In this document: positions 1 to 10,100 of the stretch, one piece after another
How the letters are laid out: every line of letters begins with the position of its first letter
How positions within the stretch are numbered: the first letter of the stretch is position 1
DNA from: Coriobacteriia bacterium
Lineage (GTDB): Bacteria > Actinomycetota > Coriobacteriia > Coriobacteriales > UMGS124
NCBI GenBank assembly: GCA_018368455.1
Contig: JAGZEG010000003.1
Span: 124,001 to 188,000, forward strand
DNA: 64,000 bases
Reading direction: 5' to 3'
The notes under the pieces: generated by a model
What the model was told of the DNA's origin: nothing
What the model saw: only the letters and a program-made list of their open reading frames with translations
Databases searched by the model: none
Program-made: the position numbers and the translations under genes

Positions 1-834
1 CCCATCGTCTGGGTGCCCGGCCGTGAGTACCGCGAGATCGTCTACGAGACGTGCGGCGGCATCGCCAAGATCACGATCAACCGCCCGTGGCACCGCAACG
101 CGTTCACGCCGCTGACCGTCGACGAGATGTACGACGCGTTCACGCGCGCCCGCGATGACGCGTCCATCGGCGTCATCATCCTGACAGGCGCCAACCACGG
201 CGGCCGCCACGAGGACGAGGCGTTCTGCAGCGGCGGAGACCAGAAGATCCGCGGCAACGGGGGATACGTCGGCGAGGACAACATCCCGCGTCTCAACGTG
301 CTCGACCTGCAGCGGCTCATCCGCGTCGTCCCCAAGCCCGTCATCGCCATGGTCAACGGCTACGCCATCGGCGGCGGCCACGTCCTGCACATCCTGTGCG
401 ACCTGTCCATCGCGGCAGAGACGGCCAAGTTCGGCCAGACGGGCCCACGCGTCGGCAGCTTCGACGCGGGCTACGGGGCGGGCTATCTCGCGGCTATCGT
501 CGGCCAGAAGAAGGCACGCGAGATCTGGTACCTGTGCCGCCAGTACTCGGCGGCCGAGGCACTCGACATGGGCCTCGTCAACGCGGTCGTGCCGTTCGAC
601 GAGCTCGAGCGTACGTGCGTCGCCTGGGCGCGCCGCATGCTGCAGCTCTCGCCGACGGCCCTGCGCTTCATGAAGGCGAGCTTCAACGCCGCAACGGACG
701 GCCTTGCCGGCATCCAGCAGCTCGCCGGAGACGCGACGCTGCTCTACTACACGACGGACGAGGCCAAGGAGGGGCGCGACGCCTTCAAGGAGAAGCGCAC
801 CCCCGACTTCCACCAGTTCCCGACGTTCCCGTAG
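1..834 (+). CDS. menB: 1,4-dihydroxy-2-naphthoyl-CoA synthase (MenB), 5' end outside window
   Basis: Crotonase-fold enzyme that closes the second ring of menaquinone, converting o-succinylbenzoyl-CoA to dihydroxynaphthoyl-CoA in the cytoplasm. The match to MenB is close over the whole length: the segment GIAKITINRP, the acyl-CoA and oxyanion loop FCSGGDQK, GGGHVLH, the TGPRVGSFDAGYG stretch that carries the family's Ser and Asp active-site residues, and a C-terminal TPDF tail. The frame is open from base 1, and about 10-20 residues of the usual N terminus are missing, so the real start lies upstream of the window; the GTG at 13 is only the first start-type codon inside it. The menE-menC fusion follows 13 bp downstream, so this is the tail of a men operon. 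The family assignment is very secure. Confidence 0.95.
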   Translation, partial: PIVWVPGREYREIVYETCGGIAKITINRPWHRNAFTPLTVDEMYDAFTRARDDASIGVIILTGANHGGRHEDEAFCSGGDQKIRGNGGYVGEDNIPRLNVLDLQRLIRVVPKPVIAMVNGYAIGGGHVLHILCDLSIAAETAKFGQTGPRVGSFDAGYGAGYLAAIVGQKKAREIWYLCRQYSAAEALDMGLVNAVVPFDELERTCVAWARRMLQLSPTALRFMKASFNAATDGLAGIQQLAGDATLLYYTTDEAKEGRDAFKEKRTPDFHQFPTFP

Positions 835-847
835 GCCGGGCCGTCAC

Positions 848-3499
848 ATGTCAGGTGAGACGGGCAACGAGTTCGCCTGTGCGTTCGCGTGTACGCTGGC
901 CAGACGCCCCAACGCTCCATTCCTGTGGCTGTGCGACGGGGAGCGGGGCGCCTCTGACGGCGTGTCGCTCCCCACGGTGAGCTACGCCGAAATGGACGAC
1001 GCCGCCCGTCGTGTGGCGTCTGGTCTTGCGGTGCGGGGCGTCCGGGCGGGCGACTACGTGCCGGTCGACCTCGCGAACTCGTCGGCCTTCGTCGCGTTCA
1101 TGCTGGCTGCGTCGCGCGTCGGCTGCGCCCTCGTGACGCTGAACGCGCGCCTTTCGTCCGCCGAGAAGCGCCTGCGCCTCGAGGGGCTTCGGGGCACTCT
1201 CGGCGCCGAGTTGCCCGATCCACTCTCCGAGACTGACGTCGAAGGGATGATGGGTGCTCGCGCGCGCGTCGAAACGGACGTGCTGGGCACCGATGTGACG
1301 TCCGGCTCCGCGACGGCCGTCGTCATGTTCACGTCGGGTACGACGGGGGCGCCCAAGGCCGTGCCCCTGACGTGGGACAACCTCTGCGGCTCGGCACGTG
1401 CCTCCAACGAGCGTCTCAGCCGCCCGGGCGCCGGCCTGTGGCAGGCGACGCTGCCGATGTACCACGTCGGCGGCCTCCAGGTGCTCGTGCGCAGCGTGCT
1501 CAACGGGACGCCTCTCGCCCTCTATCGCCGCTTTGACGCCGCGCGCGTCCTGTCGGATGCGGCGGAGCTCGGCGCGACGCACCTCTCCGTCGTGGACGCG
1601 ACGCTGCAGGACCTGCTCGACGCCGACGATCGTCGCTCTAGCGAGGGGCTCGCACGCGTTCTGCCGCGCTATGACTGCCTGCTGCTCGGCGGCTCCGCTC
1701 CCAACCCCGCGACGCTGCGCCGCGCTGTCGAGGCGGGGGCGCGCGTGTGGGCGAGCTTCGGCATGACGGAGACGTCGAGCCAGGTGGCAAACGCCCCCGT
1801 CACCGAGGCGTTCGACGGCTGGCTTGAGCTGCTGCCTGGGTACGAGGCCCGCGCAGTTGGCGGGCAGCTTGCCCTGGGCGGCCCGGGCGTCATGGGCGGC
1901 TATCTCAACGCGCCGACGCCGCGTGCGGCCGACGGCCTGCTGCTGAGCGGCGACACGGGGGTGGTTCGTGGCAACCGCATCCGTGTGGGCGAGCGGACGG
2001 CCGACATGTTCGTCTCGGGCGGTGAGAACGTCTATCCGGCGGAGGTGGAAGACGCCCTGAGGCGTGTGCCCGGCGTGCGCGACGCCTACGTGTTCGGGGC
2101 GCGCGACGAGCGGTGGGGCCGTCGCCCGGTCGCTTTTGTCGAGATGCCTGCGGGCGCGGATGCGGGGCCCGCAGTGGCGCGGGCGGCTGCCGTACGCGAG
2201 GGGCTTGCGAAGACGCTCTCCAAGATCAACCTGCCTGACCGGCTCTACGTGCTCGACGAGTTCCCGCGCACGGGCATCGGCAAGGTCGACCGATCTGCGC
2301 TGCGAGCTCACGATGACGCCCGGATCTGCGTGCGCCGTATCGACATCTGGCGCATCGAGCAGCCGTTTGTGCAGCCGATCACGACGGCCCGCACGACGCT
2401 GCGCACGAGGCCCTCTCTCATCGTGCGCGTGCGGGGAGAGCGAGGCAACGCCGGGCTGGGGGAGTGCGTCTCGTTCACGACGCCGTGGTATCTGCCCGAG
2501 ACGCTCGGCGAGGACCTCCGGGCTCTGAGCGAGCACCTCGTTCCGCTCGTCCTGGGAACGCCGCTGCTTGACCCGTGGCAGGCGGAGGAGCTGTTGGCGT
2601 CCTGTCCCGAGGCGCGCCGCCTGCCCATGGCGCGCGCGGCGCTCGAGAACGCCCTGTGGGACCTGTGGGCGCGCCAGCGCGGCCTGCCTCTGTGGCGCGT
2701 GCTGCTCGAGGAGGCGGGGGAGTCTGCCTGCGCAGGGACGACGGAGGGGCTGACCGTGCCGGCGGGTGCCGTCCTGGGCATCGGAAGCATCGACGAGACA
2801 CGGGCTGCCGCCGATCGAGCCGTCGCTGCCGGCTACGCCCGCATAAAGATGAAGGTGCGCCCCGGCGACGATGTCGCGTGCGTGCGTGCCGTGCGCGTCG
2901 ACCATCCTGACCTCATGGTCACGCTCGACGCGAACGGGAGCTACACCGAGGCCGACGCCGCCCTGCTGCGCGAGCTGGATGAGCTGGGCGCGCGTTGCAT
3001 CGAGGAGCCGCTCGACCCCGCGCGTCCACCTGCGGAGGGACCGGCGGGTCTGTGGGAGCGCCTGGAGCGCCTGCAGGCCACGATGCACACGCTGATCTGC
3101 CTCGACGAGTCAGTCACGTGTGCAGAGGACGCGTGGCACGTGCTCGAGTCGCATCCCGCGCTGCGCTGCTTTGCGCTCAAGATCGGCAAGTTCGGTGGTG
3201 TCGCGCCGGCGCTGCGCTTTTACCGGGAGGCACGCAAGCGTGGCGCGGAGGTCTGGATGGGCGGCATGTTCGACACATCTATCTCTAAGCGCCTTCACGC
3301 CGCGTTCGAGGCGCTACCCGGCGTCGACATCCCAGGCGACCTTTGCTCGACGGCGCGCTACTTCGCCCGGGACGTCGCAAAGCCCGAGCTTGTGGTTGAC
3401 GGAGGGCGCATCTCGCTCGATAGCCCCGGCTTGGGCTGTGACCTCGACGAGGGGGCCGTTGCCTGCCTCTGCACGGAGCACCTCGCGTTCGAGGTGTAG
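848..3499 (+). CDS. menE-menC: Fused o-succinylbenzoate-CoA ligase / o-succinylbenzoate synthase (MenE-MenC)
   Basis: One 883-residue protein carries two consecutive menaquinone enzymes. Residues 1 to about 490 are an AMP-forming acyl-CoA ligase (MenE): P-loop MFTSGTTGAPK at 160-170, FGMTETSS at 304, a hinge region RTADMFVSGGEN from 383, and the A10 lysine in GIGK at 476-479. Residues from about 493 to the end are an enolase-superfamily OSB synthase (MenC): Lys667/Lys669 in KMK, metal ligands Asp694 (LDANG), Glu719 (IEEPL) and Asp753 (LDES), and Lys778 in LKIGK. The spacing of these residues is like that of stand-alone MenC. The ATG at 848 is chosen because it begins the ligase homology just after menB; earlier in-frame starts would lie inside menB. 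MenC makes OSB and MenE activates it, so the fusion joins adjacent steps, although the domain order is reversed relative to the pathway. Confidence 0.93.
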   Translation: MSGETGNEFACAFACTLARRPNAPFLWLCDGERGASDGVSLPTVSYAEMDDAARRVASGLAVRGVRAGDYVPVDLANSSAFVAFMLAASRVGCALVTLNARLSSAEKRLRLEGLRGTLGAELPDPLSETDVEGMMGARARVETDVLGTDVTSGSATAVVMFTSGTTGAPKAVPLTWDNLCGSARASNERLSRPGAGLWQATLPMYHVGGLQVLVRSVLNGTPLALYRRFDAARVLSDAAELGATHLSVVDATLQDLLDADDRRSSEGLARVLPRYDCLLLGGSAPNPATLRRAVEAGARVWASFGMTETSSQVANAPVTEAFDGWLELLPGYEARAVGGQLALGGPGVMGGYLNAPTPRAADGLLLSGDTGVVRGNRIRVGERTADMFVSGGENVYPAEVEDALRRVPGVRDAYVFGARDERWGRRPVAFVEMPAGADAGPAVARAAAVREGLAKTLSKINLPDRLYVLDEFPRTGIGKVDRSALRAHDDARICVRRIDIWRIEQPFVQPITTARTTLRTRPSLIVRVRGERGNAGLGECVSFTTPWYLPETLGEDLRALSEHLVPLVLGTPLLDPWQAEELLASCPEARRLPMARAALENALWDLWARQRGLPLWRVLLEEAGESACAGTTEGLTVPAGAVLGIGSIDETRAAADRAVAAGYARIKMKVRPGDDVACVRAVRVDHPDLMVTLDANGSYTEADAALLRELDELGARCIEEPLDPARPPAEGPAGLWERLERLQATMHTLICLDESVTCAEDAWHVLESHPALRCFALKIGKFGGVAPALRFYREARKRGAEVWMGGMFDTSISKRLHAAFEALPGVDIPGDLCSTARYFARDVAKPELVVDGGRISLDSPGLGCDLDEGAVACLCTEHLAFEV

Positions 3500-3530
3500 G
3501 GCTGGCCTGCTTGCCGGGTCCGTCGTCCCG

Positions 3531-6110
3531 CTATCCGATGCGCTCGAACAGGTGACCGGCGTTGGCCCGTCCGGTACGCACCGGCGGAACGCGGCCGGCG
3601 CGGGCGTCCTCAAGAGCGCGTGCGGCAGTGCGCACGGCCGCTGCGGCCTGGGCGGGGTCGAGAAGCAGCGCGTCGACCATGAAGTGCGTGACGCCGCAGC
3701 GCAGCAGCTCGGGGATCTGCGGCGTGATGTCGAGCGGCGCTGGTTCCCAGACACGCGAGCGCCCGTGTACGTCCGAGGTGACGAGGTACGTGCGGCCGAA
3801 CTCGTCGCGCAACGTGAGTGGGCGGCGCCTGCGGGCGCACGTGGGGCACGTCTTGGCGCACGGACCCATCGACTGCAGGACGCAATGCTCGCACGTCATG
3901 ACGCGCATGCGGCCCGACACGACGATGCCGAGCTCGAGGGGGGCGCGAGGCGCGAGGCGCTGAATCTCGAGGAGCGAGAGCTCGGGGGAGAGCCAGGCCT
4001 GCGCAGCGCCCATACGGTGCAGCTCTTCGAAGGCCGGCAGGTTGTGCAGCGGCAGCGTGTGCCATGCCTCGATGCGGGCGGACGGGAGCTGACGTGCGCG
4101 CACGAGCTCGCCGACCGTGCCAGCGACGACGGATCCGCCGCGGGCTGCGAGCGCGCCGAGCGTGGCGGCGACCACGCCCTCGTCGGCGGAGCGGCTCACC
4201 TCGCCCATGACGGGTATGACGCCCTCGGGCCACGTCGCACGGTCTGTCGTTCCGCCTGGTTGGGGCACGCTGTCGTGCTCGGCGTCTCGCAGCGCGCTCG
4301 ATCCGGCGCCGAGCACAAGATCGTCTGCCGTCGCGTACACGCGGCTCGCACCGGCCCCGAGCGCCGCGCGTGCGGCTTCGGGGGATCGCACGAGTGCGCA
4401 TACGTCGCCGGGCTCGCACGTAGCGGAGCCGCCGTCGCGGTGTGTCGCCCGCTTGCGGACGGGGGGTTCGGCGAGGCTGCAGGGGGCGTCGATGAGGCGT
4501 TCTGCGCGTGCGTGCCAGGGGGCGAGCAGGCGCTCGGCAAGGCGTTCGAGCGCCTCGGCGCGCACGGCGTGCACGGCGGAGAAGCCCATGCCCACGCCCT
4601 CGTCGAGCTCGACGTCCCAGGAGGCGACCTCAAAGGGACTCGTCCCCACGCGCCCCACGTGCTCGCGCAGGTCTTCGGCGGTGACAGGTCGCGTGCGTGC
4701 GGGCTCAACGACGAAGCCCTCCGAACGCTGCGCGACGCCGGCCTGCCCAAGGGCTGGGTGCGCGTCGTCGAGCGTCGAGACCTCGACGGCGAACGGCTTG
4801 CCGAGCCTCGCCTCGACGCGGACGGCGACGCGCCGTTTGCGGGGCCACGTGCGCGCCGCGTACTCGCGCGCCTGGGCCATGCCTCGCTCGCTGCGGATGA
4901 CACGAACGACGCAGCCGGTGGGCATGGGGCGTGGCAGCCTTACGTCGAGCTCCGTGTCGGCGGATGCGTCGTGGGGGGCGGGCACGGTGACGTAGTCGTC
5001 AAACCTATCGGGGTTGCGGATCTCGAGCAGGTCGCCTGTCGAGACGGGCTGCGAGAGGTCGAGCACTGCCTGGCGTCCCCTCATGGTGACGAGCTCGCCG
5101 GCGAGCTGGCCTCGGTTGTTGCCGCGCTCGTAGGACATCATGTCGTTGCCGGACGCCCCGTGAAGGTAGGCGCTCGTGAAGTCTCGATTGAACGCACGGC
5201 GCAGCGCCCGATCTGTCTCGGCGTCCTGGGCGGGGTCGAGCCCCTGCGCGAGCTCGTCAAGCGCCCTGCGGTACGCCCCGACGACCGTGCCCACGTAGTC
5301 GGGTGCCTTCATGCGCCCTTCGATCTTGAGGGCACCTGCTCCGGCCGCGACAAGGGCGGGCAACTCACCGATCGTGCAGGCGTCACGCGGTGAGAGCAGG
5401 CGGTTGCCGTTGACGCGTGCGACGGGGGTGCCCTGCTCGTCGAGCAGCTCGTAGGGGAGGCGGCAGGGCTGACGGCACAGCCCCCGGTTTGCCGACCTGC
5501 CGCGCTGCATGGAGGAGAGGAGGCACTCGCCCGAGTAGCAGACGCACAGGGCGCCGTGCGCAAACACCTCGAGCTCGACGCCCTGGTGCGAGCACGCCTC
5601 TATCTCGGCGAGCGACATCTCGCGCGAGAGCGTGACGCGGGCGCAGCCCAGGCTTTTTGCCAGGCGCACGCCCTCGACGTCGTGGACGTTCGCTTGCGTC
5701 GAAAGGTGCAGCTCGAGTTCGGGCCACAACTCGCGGATCTGGGCGAGCAGCCCCCAGTCCTGGACAATGAACGCGTCAGCGCCTGCTGCCGCCGCGTCGT
5801 GCACGAGGCGCAGCGCATCTGCCATCTCGTCCTGTCGCACAAGAATGTTCGTCGTCACGTAGACGCGCGATCCCGCCAGGTGCGCCATGTCACACGCGTG
5901 GGAGAACGCGTCGATGTCCATGTTCTCGGCGTTGCGCCGCGCGTTGAAGCCGCCGAGCCCGCAGTAGATGGCGTCTGCGCCGGCAGCAAGCGCCGCCTTG
6001 AACGCGTCGAGCGTGCCAGCGGGAGCGAGTAGCTCGGGAAGGCGGCGCGGAGCGGGCGATGCCGATCGCTTGGCCGTTTGGGGTGCGAGACGCAGAGGTG
6101 CGGCAGACAT
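3531..6110 (-). CDS. U32 family peptidase / RlhA-like protein
   Basis: An 859-residue protein of the U32 family. The core barrel begins at about residue 24 (ELLAPAGTLDAFKAAL) and contains GADAIYCG and the family signature EVFAHGALCVCYSGECLLSS near residues 177-196, whose cysteines, together with those of the following NRGLCRQPCR, are the conserved set. The long C-terminal region with further cysteines (CEHCVLQS, CAKTCPTC) matches the larger members. Some U32 proteins are collagenase-type peptidases; others (RlhA, TrhP, UbiU/V) carry Fe-S clusters and hydroxylate RNA or ubiquinone, and the long form with this layout is closest to the rRNA cytidine hydroxylase group. The substrate is not settled by sequence. 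It lies 70 bp downstream of the sortase gene on the same strand and may be transcribed with it, but its RBS (GAGAGG) is its own. Confidence 0.85.
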   Translation of the reverse strand: MSAAPLRLAPQTAKRSASPAPRRLPELLAPAGTLDAFKAALAAGADAIYCGLGGFNARRNAENMDIDAFSHACDMAHLAGSRVYVTTNILVRQDEMADALRLVHDAAAAGADAFIVQDWGLLAQIRELWPELELHLSTQANVHDVEGVRLAKSLGCARVTLSREMSLAEIEACSHQGVELEVFAHGALCVCYSGECLLSSMQRGRSANRGLCRQPCRLPYELLDEQGTPVARVNGNRLLSPRDACTIGELPALVAAGAGALKIEGRMKAPDYVGTVVGAYRRALDELAQGLDPAQDAETDRALRRAFNRDFTSAYLHGASGNDMMSYERGNNRGQLAGELVTMRGRQAVLDLSQPVSTGDLLEIRNPDRFDDYVTVPAPHDASADTELDVRLPRPMPTGCVVRVIRSERGMAQAREYAARTWPRKRRVAVRVEARLGKPFAVEVSTLDDAHPALGQAGVAQRSEGFVVEPARTRPVTAEDLREHVGRVGTSPFEVASWDVELDEGVGMGFSAVHAVRAEALERLAERLLAPWHARAERLIDAPCSLAEPPVRKRATHRDGGSATCEPGDVCALVRSPEAARAALGAGASRVYATADDLVLGAGSSALRDAEHDSVPQPGGTTDRATWPEGVIPVMGEVSRSADEGVVAATLGALAARGGSVVAGTVGELVRARQLPSARIEAWHTLPLHNLPAFEELHRMGAAQAWLSPELSLLEIQRLAPRAPLELGIVVSGRMRVMTCEHCVLQSMGPCAKTCPTCARRRRPLTLRDEFGRTYLVTSDVHGRSRVWEPAPLDITPQIPELLRCGVTHFMVDALLLDPAQAAAAVRTAARALEDARAGRVPPVRTGRANAGHLFERIG

Positions 6111-6180
6111 GGGGTCCTCTCAAAGCGCGGCAGACGCGCGGGGTTGCGGGCAGTCGGGCGGATACGCATGGTATCCCACG

Positions 6181-7143
6181 CTAGTGTGGTTTCTGCGGTT
6201 GGCGCGAGCGGGACACGAGCAGAAGGGACGCCGCTATTCCGGAAGCGAGCGAGGCCAGGGCGCAGATGGCGGCGACGAGCGCGCCAGGAAGTCGACGCCT
6301 GTTGAGGCGCCCTCGCTCTGCGGGGACGCTGCTGCCGGGTGGCGTTAATCCGGGCGCGCCGGCGTCCGAGGAGGTGCCGTCTCGGCTGTCGCTGACACGC
6401 TCGCACGTGACGAGCAGGCGCTGCGTGTTGACGCCGGGAGGGTAGCACGTGAGCAGCGTCAGCAGGTCGTGCCCTGGCTCGATGGCTAGCGCGGACGTAT
6501 CCGTGGGCTCGATGACGCTCGTTTCGCGAACTTCGTAGTGCAGCGTCCCCGCGCAGGACGTGAGCTCGACAGTGTCTCCTGGCTGTAGCTTCGGGATGTC
6601 GTCGAACAACCGCGTGTCACGATAGAGCGTATGCCCTGCTATGACGCAGCGCGACGACGCCCCACCAACAGGAAGGCTGCTGCCAGGTAAGTGTCCCACT
6701 CCCCTCGACAACACCGTATCGGATGTCCCGGAGAACACGGGGAGCGACAGGTTGAGCGCGGGTATGTCCAGCCGCGCGATGGCCTCGTCGTCAAGCGGAT
6801 GCCATGCGTCGTACCCCTGAGGCGCCGCATCGGGGCCGAATGTCGGCTCTGGGCGAGCGGCGAGCTCCTCGTTCATGGCGCGCGCCTGGGCGAGGGGGCG
6901 CTCGGCGGCGCCCTCTCTGATGGCCGGGGCGAGCGACGCGCTGATCTGCTCGGCCTGTGACTGCAGGACGTCCGCGTTCAAGGCGCGCAGCGCGACGGGC
7001 CACAGGATGACGGCGAGGCCTGTGGCAACGAGCAGACCGGCGAGGACGGGGGCGAGCATGGAGCGCCGCCGGACCGACGCGCGGGCGGATGGCTCTTCGC
7101 CATCAGGCTCCCAGACTACGTTTGCGCGGCTTCTGATCCCCAC
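6181..7143 (-). CDS. srtC: Class C (pilus-assembly) sortase
   Basis: A 320-residue membrane transpeptidase that joins pilin subunits through lysine isopeptide bonds. An N-terminal membrane segment (about residues 30-52) is followed by the sortase barrel with catalytic His171 (AGHT), Cys233 (TLLTCYPPGVNTQR) and Arg242. A second hydrophobic segment near the C terminus (about residues 287-310), typical of class C enzymes, is followed by a basic tail. The GTG start at 7143 has AGGAG nine bases upstream, and that RBS overlaps the stop codon of the pilin gene, so the two are translationally coupled. Gene order (pilin, then sortase) is that of SpaA-type pilus operons. This is the only sortase in the window and must handle both sorting motifs of the neighbouring pilin unless a housekeeping sortase elsewhere helps. 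Confidence 0.93.
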   Translation of the reverse strand: MGIRSRANVVWEPDGEEPSARASVRRRSMLAPVLAGLLVATGLAVILWPVALRALNADVLQSQAEQISASLAPAIREGAAERPLAQARAMNEELAARPEPTFGPDAAPQGYDAWHPLDDEAIARLDIPALNLSLPVFSGTSDTVLSRGVGHLPGSSLPVGGASSRCVIAGHTLYRDTRLFDDIPKLQPGDTVELTSCAGTLHYEVRETSVIEPTDTSALAIEPGHDLLTLLTCYPPGVNTQRLLVTCERVSDSRDGTSSDAGAPGLTPPGSSVPAERGRLNRRRLPGALVAAICALASLASGIAASLLLVSRSRQPQKPH

Positions 7144-7155
7144 AGGGCTGCGCTC

Positions 7156-10100
7156 CTAGCGCCGTGACCTGTGCGCGTGGCGTCGCCGGCTCCGCGTGGC
7201 GAGGGGAAGACCGAGTCCGGCAGCGACAAGCAACGCCCCTCCCACGACGCATGACGCCGAGCCCCTGCCTCCCGTGTTTGGCAGGACGGGCACGGGCGCG
7301 TCACGCACCTGGATCGTGGGGGAGAGCTCGGGCTCGTCAGGGTTGCCGGCGGGCCCGACGTGGACGCGGATGGGCTCGCTAACCGGCTGGAATCCCGTGG
7401 GCGACTGCACCTCGACGAGATAGTAGTCCGTCCCGTTTTGCAGGTCGTAGCGCAGACCTCCGAACGTGGCGCTGCCGTCTCCGGCCGTGCGTTCCTCCCA
7501 TATGCCGGCGTCTGAGCCATCAGGTGCGAGCCGATGCATCCAGCGGCCGGCGTGCGCGTCCTCAATAGAGGCAGCGATGCGAAACACGGCGCCCTCCAGC
7601 TTGAGGGACGGATCGTCCGCCTGGCACTTGTCTACGTTGATGGCGCCGAAGGACACGGTCGGCCTCTGCGTCTCAAACTCGTGGTGCGTGCCTGCTTCGT
7701 TGACGATCTCGAGACGCGCACCGTTGTCGAGCGTGCCGCTCACGGCGCCCTCGTTGGGCCGAGCGACGAAATCGATGACGACCTTCGCCTCTCCAGGACC
7801 CTGCGCTGCGTCAACGGCACCTTTCAGCCGCGTGAGTCCCGGCGTGAAGTCCCAACTCAACAACTGACACGCGTGACCCGCATCATCTGTCGCCGGAGAG
7901 ACGCTGACGGTGAAGTCTTTTCCGGGCTGGAGCTCCATGTCTCCTGCCGTCACGGCAAGTCCTTCAGGCATTGCGGGCGTCGTCGAGATGCGCCAGTCGA
8001 GCTGGTCCGTAACGACGTATGACGTGGCACGGTCTATGTTGTTGGGCACGTCACAGGCGATGCGAAACGTCACGGCCTCGCCGATTGCCGCGCTCGCCTG
8101 CATGGTGCACTCGCCACGCTCGATGATGGCCTTGTCGACGTCTATGCGGTAGTTCTTTGGGTAGACGTGCACGTCGTAGAGCCATGAGGCCTCGTCCTGC
8201 GGGTCTGCCATGGGGACGCTGGCAAGAAACGGCGCGCATCCCGCTTCGACGCGGGGGTCGGGGAGCTCGCGCACGAGCCACGTGCCCTGGTGCCCCGGCA
8301 GGTCAAAGCGTGCGACGCCCTCCGCGTTCGTCTCCGCTGACAGCTCTTCATCTCCCGCGCGAACGACGTAGTCGGCGAACTCTCCCGTGGCGCCGGGGGC
8401 GGGGGAGAAATCCTCCGCTCGCGCGGTGCCCTGCGATATGAGGGCGTCGGCCTCTCCCCGGCTGTAGGCACGGCGGATCGCGAACGTGACGCCTTGGATC
8501 GGTTGCGCGTCGTCCGGCAGACTCTCTTGTTCGATTGGCCGTCCGTCCGAGGGCTCTCCCGGTGCGACCTCATCGGGCAGTACGTACTTATGCACGCTGA
8601 GGGAGGCGGCGTGATCCGGATCGGGGAGCTCCGACGGCTGGGCGATCGCCAGGGCGGGGACGATGAGCGCACAGAGGGCGAGTGCCATGAGGGCGGCGCT
8701 TGCGACGGAGCGCGCGACCTTGCGTGCCGCGCGTCGGCCGCGGGCGGCGAGCGCCACGCCCGTGGCGGCAAGCGTCGCGCCCGTTATCAGCGGGGCGATC
8801 GACCCCGTGCCACCGGTTCTCGGCAGCTCGCTCTGGCGATAGTTGCCGACGCGCAGCGTGCCCTGGTCGTGCTCGAACGGCGGGTTGGACACGTCGCCGA
8901 CGCTTTCGAGGGAGAGCCCCTGCTCGCTGTCTACGCCGACGACCCACCCTCCGCTCGGCCGGACGTATCCGTGCGGGACGCGCTCCTCAAGCAGCAGATA
9001 CGTCCCCTCGTCCAACTCTCCGAAGTCCACGAGGCCGTTGACGTCTGAGGCCTGTGCGTCTACGAGCTCCCAAAGGCTGTCGTCGCGAATCTCCTGCTGT
9101 CCTATGGTGTCCGGCAGCTCGCGCGTGGGCTGGTAGAGGGCGAATAGTGCGCCTTCGAGTGGGATACGGGAGATGGCATCGATCTTGGCGAACGAGAACG
9201 GCACGCATGAGCGTTCGTCCACCATGGTGACGTCCTGCTCGGACGCGGTGAGCCGGATCTCGAACGGAACGTCGGGCGCGAGCTTGTAGCCCTGGGGCGC
9301 CTCGACTTCCCGCAGCGTGTAGCTCCCAGGGGCGAGGCCTGTCATCTCGTGCGGTTTGCTGGCGCTCACCCAGTCATCCACGACGGTGCCGTTTTCGTTG
9401 ATGACCTGCAGGCGGGCCCCGGCCAGGGCCTCTCCGGTCTTGGCCGACGTCTTGCTGATGCTAACGTGCGTCATGTAGGGATCCACGATCGTTACCTCTT
9501 TCTGTGCCGTTGTTTCATCGAGGGTCAGCTGAATCTCGTCGGCGATACCAAATCCGTCTGGTGCCGATATCTCGTGTATGAGGTACGTTCCGAGGGGGAG
9601 GGCCTCGTCGCCCGTTGACGCTTGGCCGTTTGCGTCTGTTTCGAGCTCCATGACCTCGGCTCCGCTCGCGGCATCTTCGATTGAGAAACGCGCTGTGGGC
9701 ACGGGCGGGCCTGAGGGCGTCCCGCCGTGCTTCGAGATGCGTATGTCGCCCATAATCGCCGGGTCGCTCACATCGAGGCGCACGTGCACGGGCCCTCCGG
9801 TGATGGTGACGTTGCGAGGGGTCGGGTCGAGGGCGTGGCCAGCGGGGGCGTCTGTCTCGACGAGAACGTATGAGCCCACGGGGAGCAGGCAACTCGCCTG
9901 GCCGCTGTCATCAGTCTGTAGCGTCGCCGCTACCGAACCGTTGGACGTGCGTACCTCAAACACGCCGTCTGCTAGGCTGTACGCCCGTCCGTCGATCAGG
10001 TCGGGCCGCGTCGACGCTTTCGCGACGTCAAGCCACCCGTACGCCGGGCGTGCCGTCAAGATGTTCTGGAGCTCGTCGGCCCCCGTTTCCCAGACAATGC

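Noticed and set aside
704..847. An upstream start for menE-menC within menB
   Set aside because: The extra 48 residues are Arg/Ser-rich out-of-frame menB sequence with no homology to the ligase.
851..3088. A 745-codon open frame on the minus strand opposite menE-menC
   Set aside because: It is Arg/His-rich low-quality sequence with no family motif, antisense to a gene with clear catalytic residues; long antisense frames are expected in such G+C-rich DNA.
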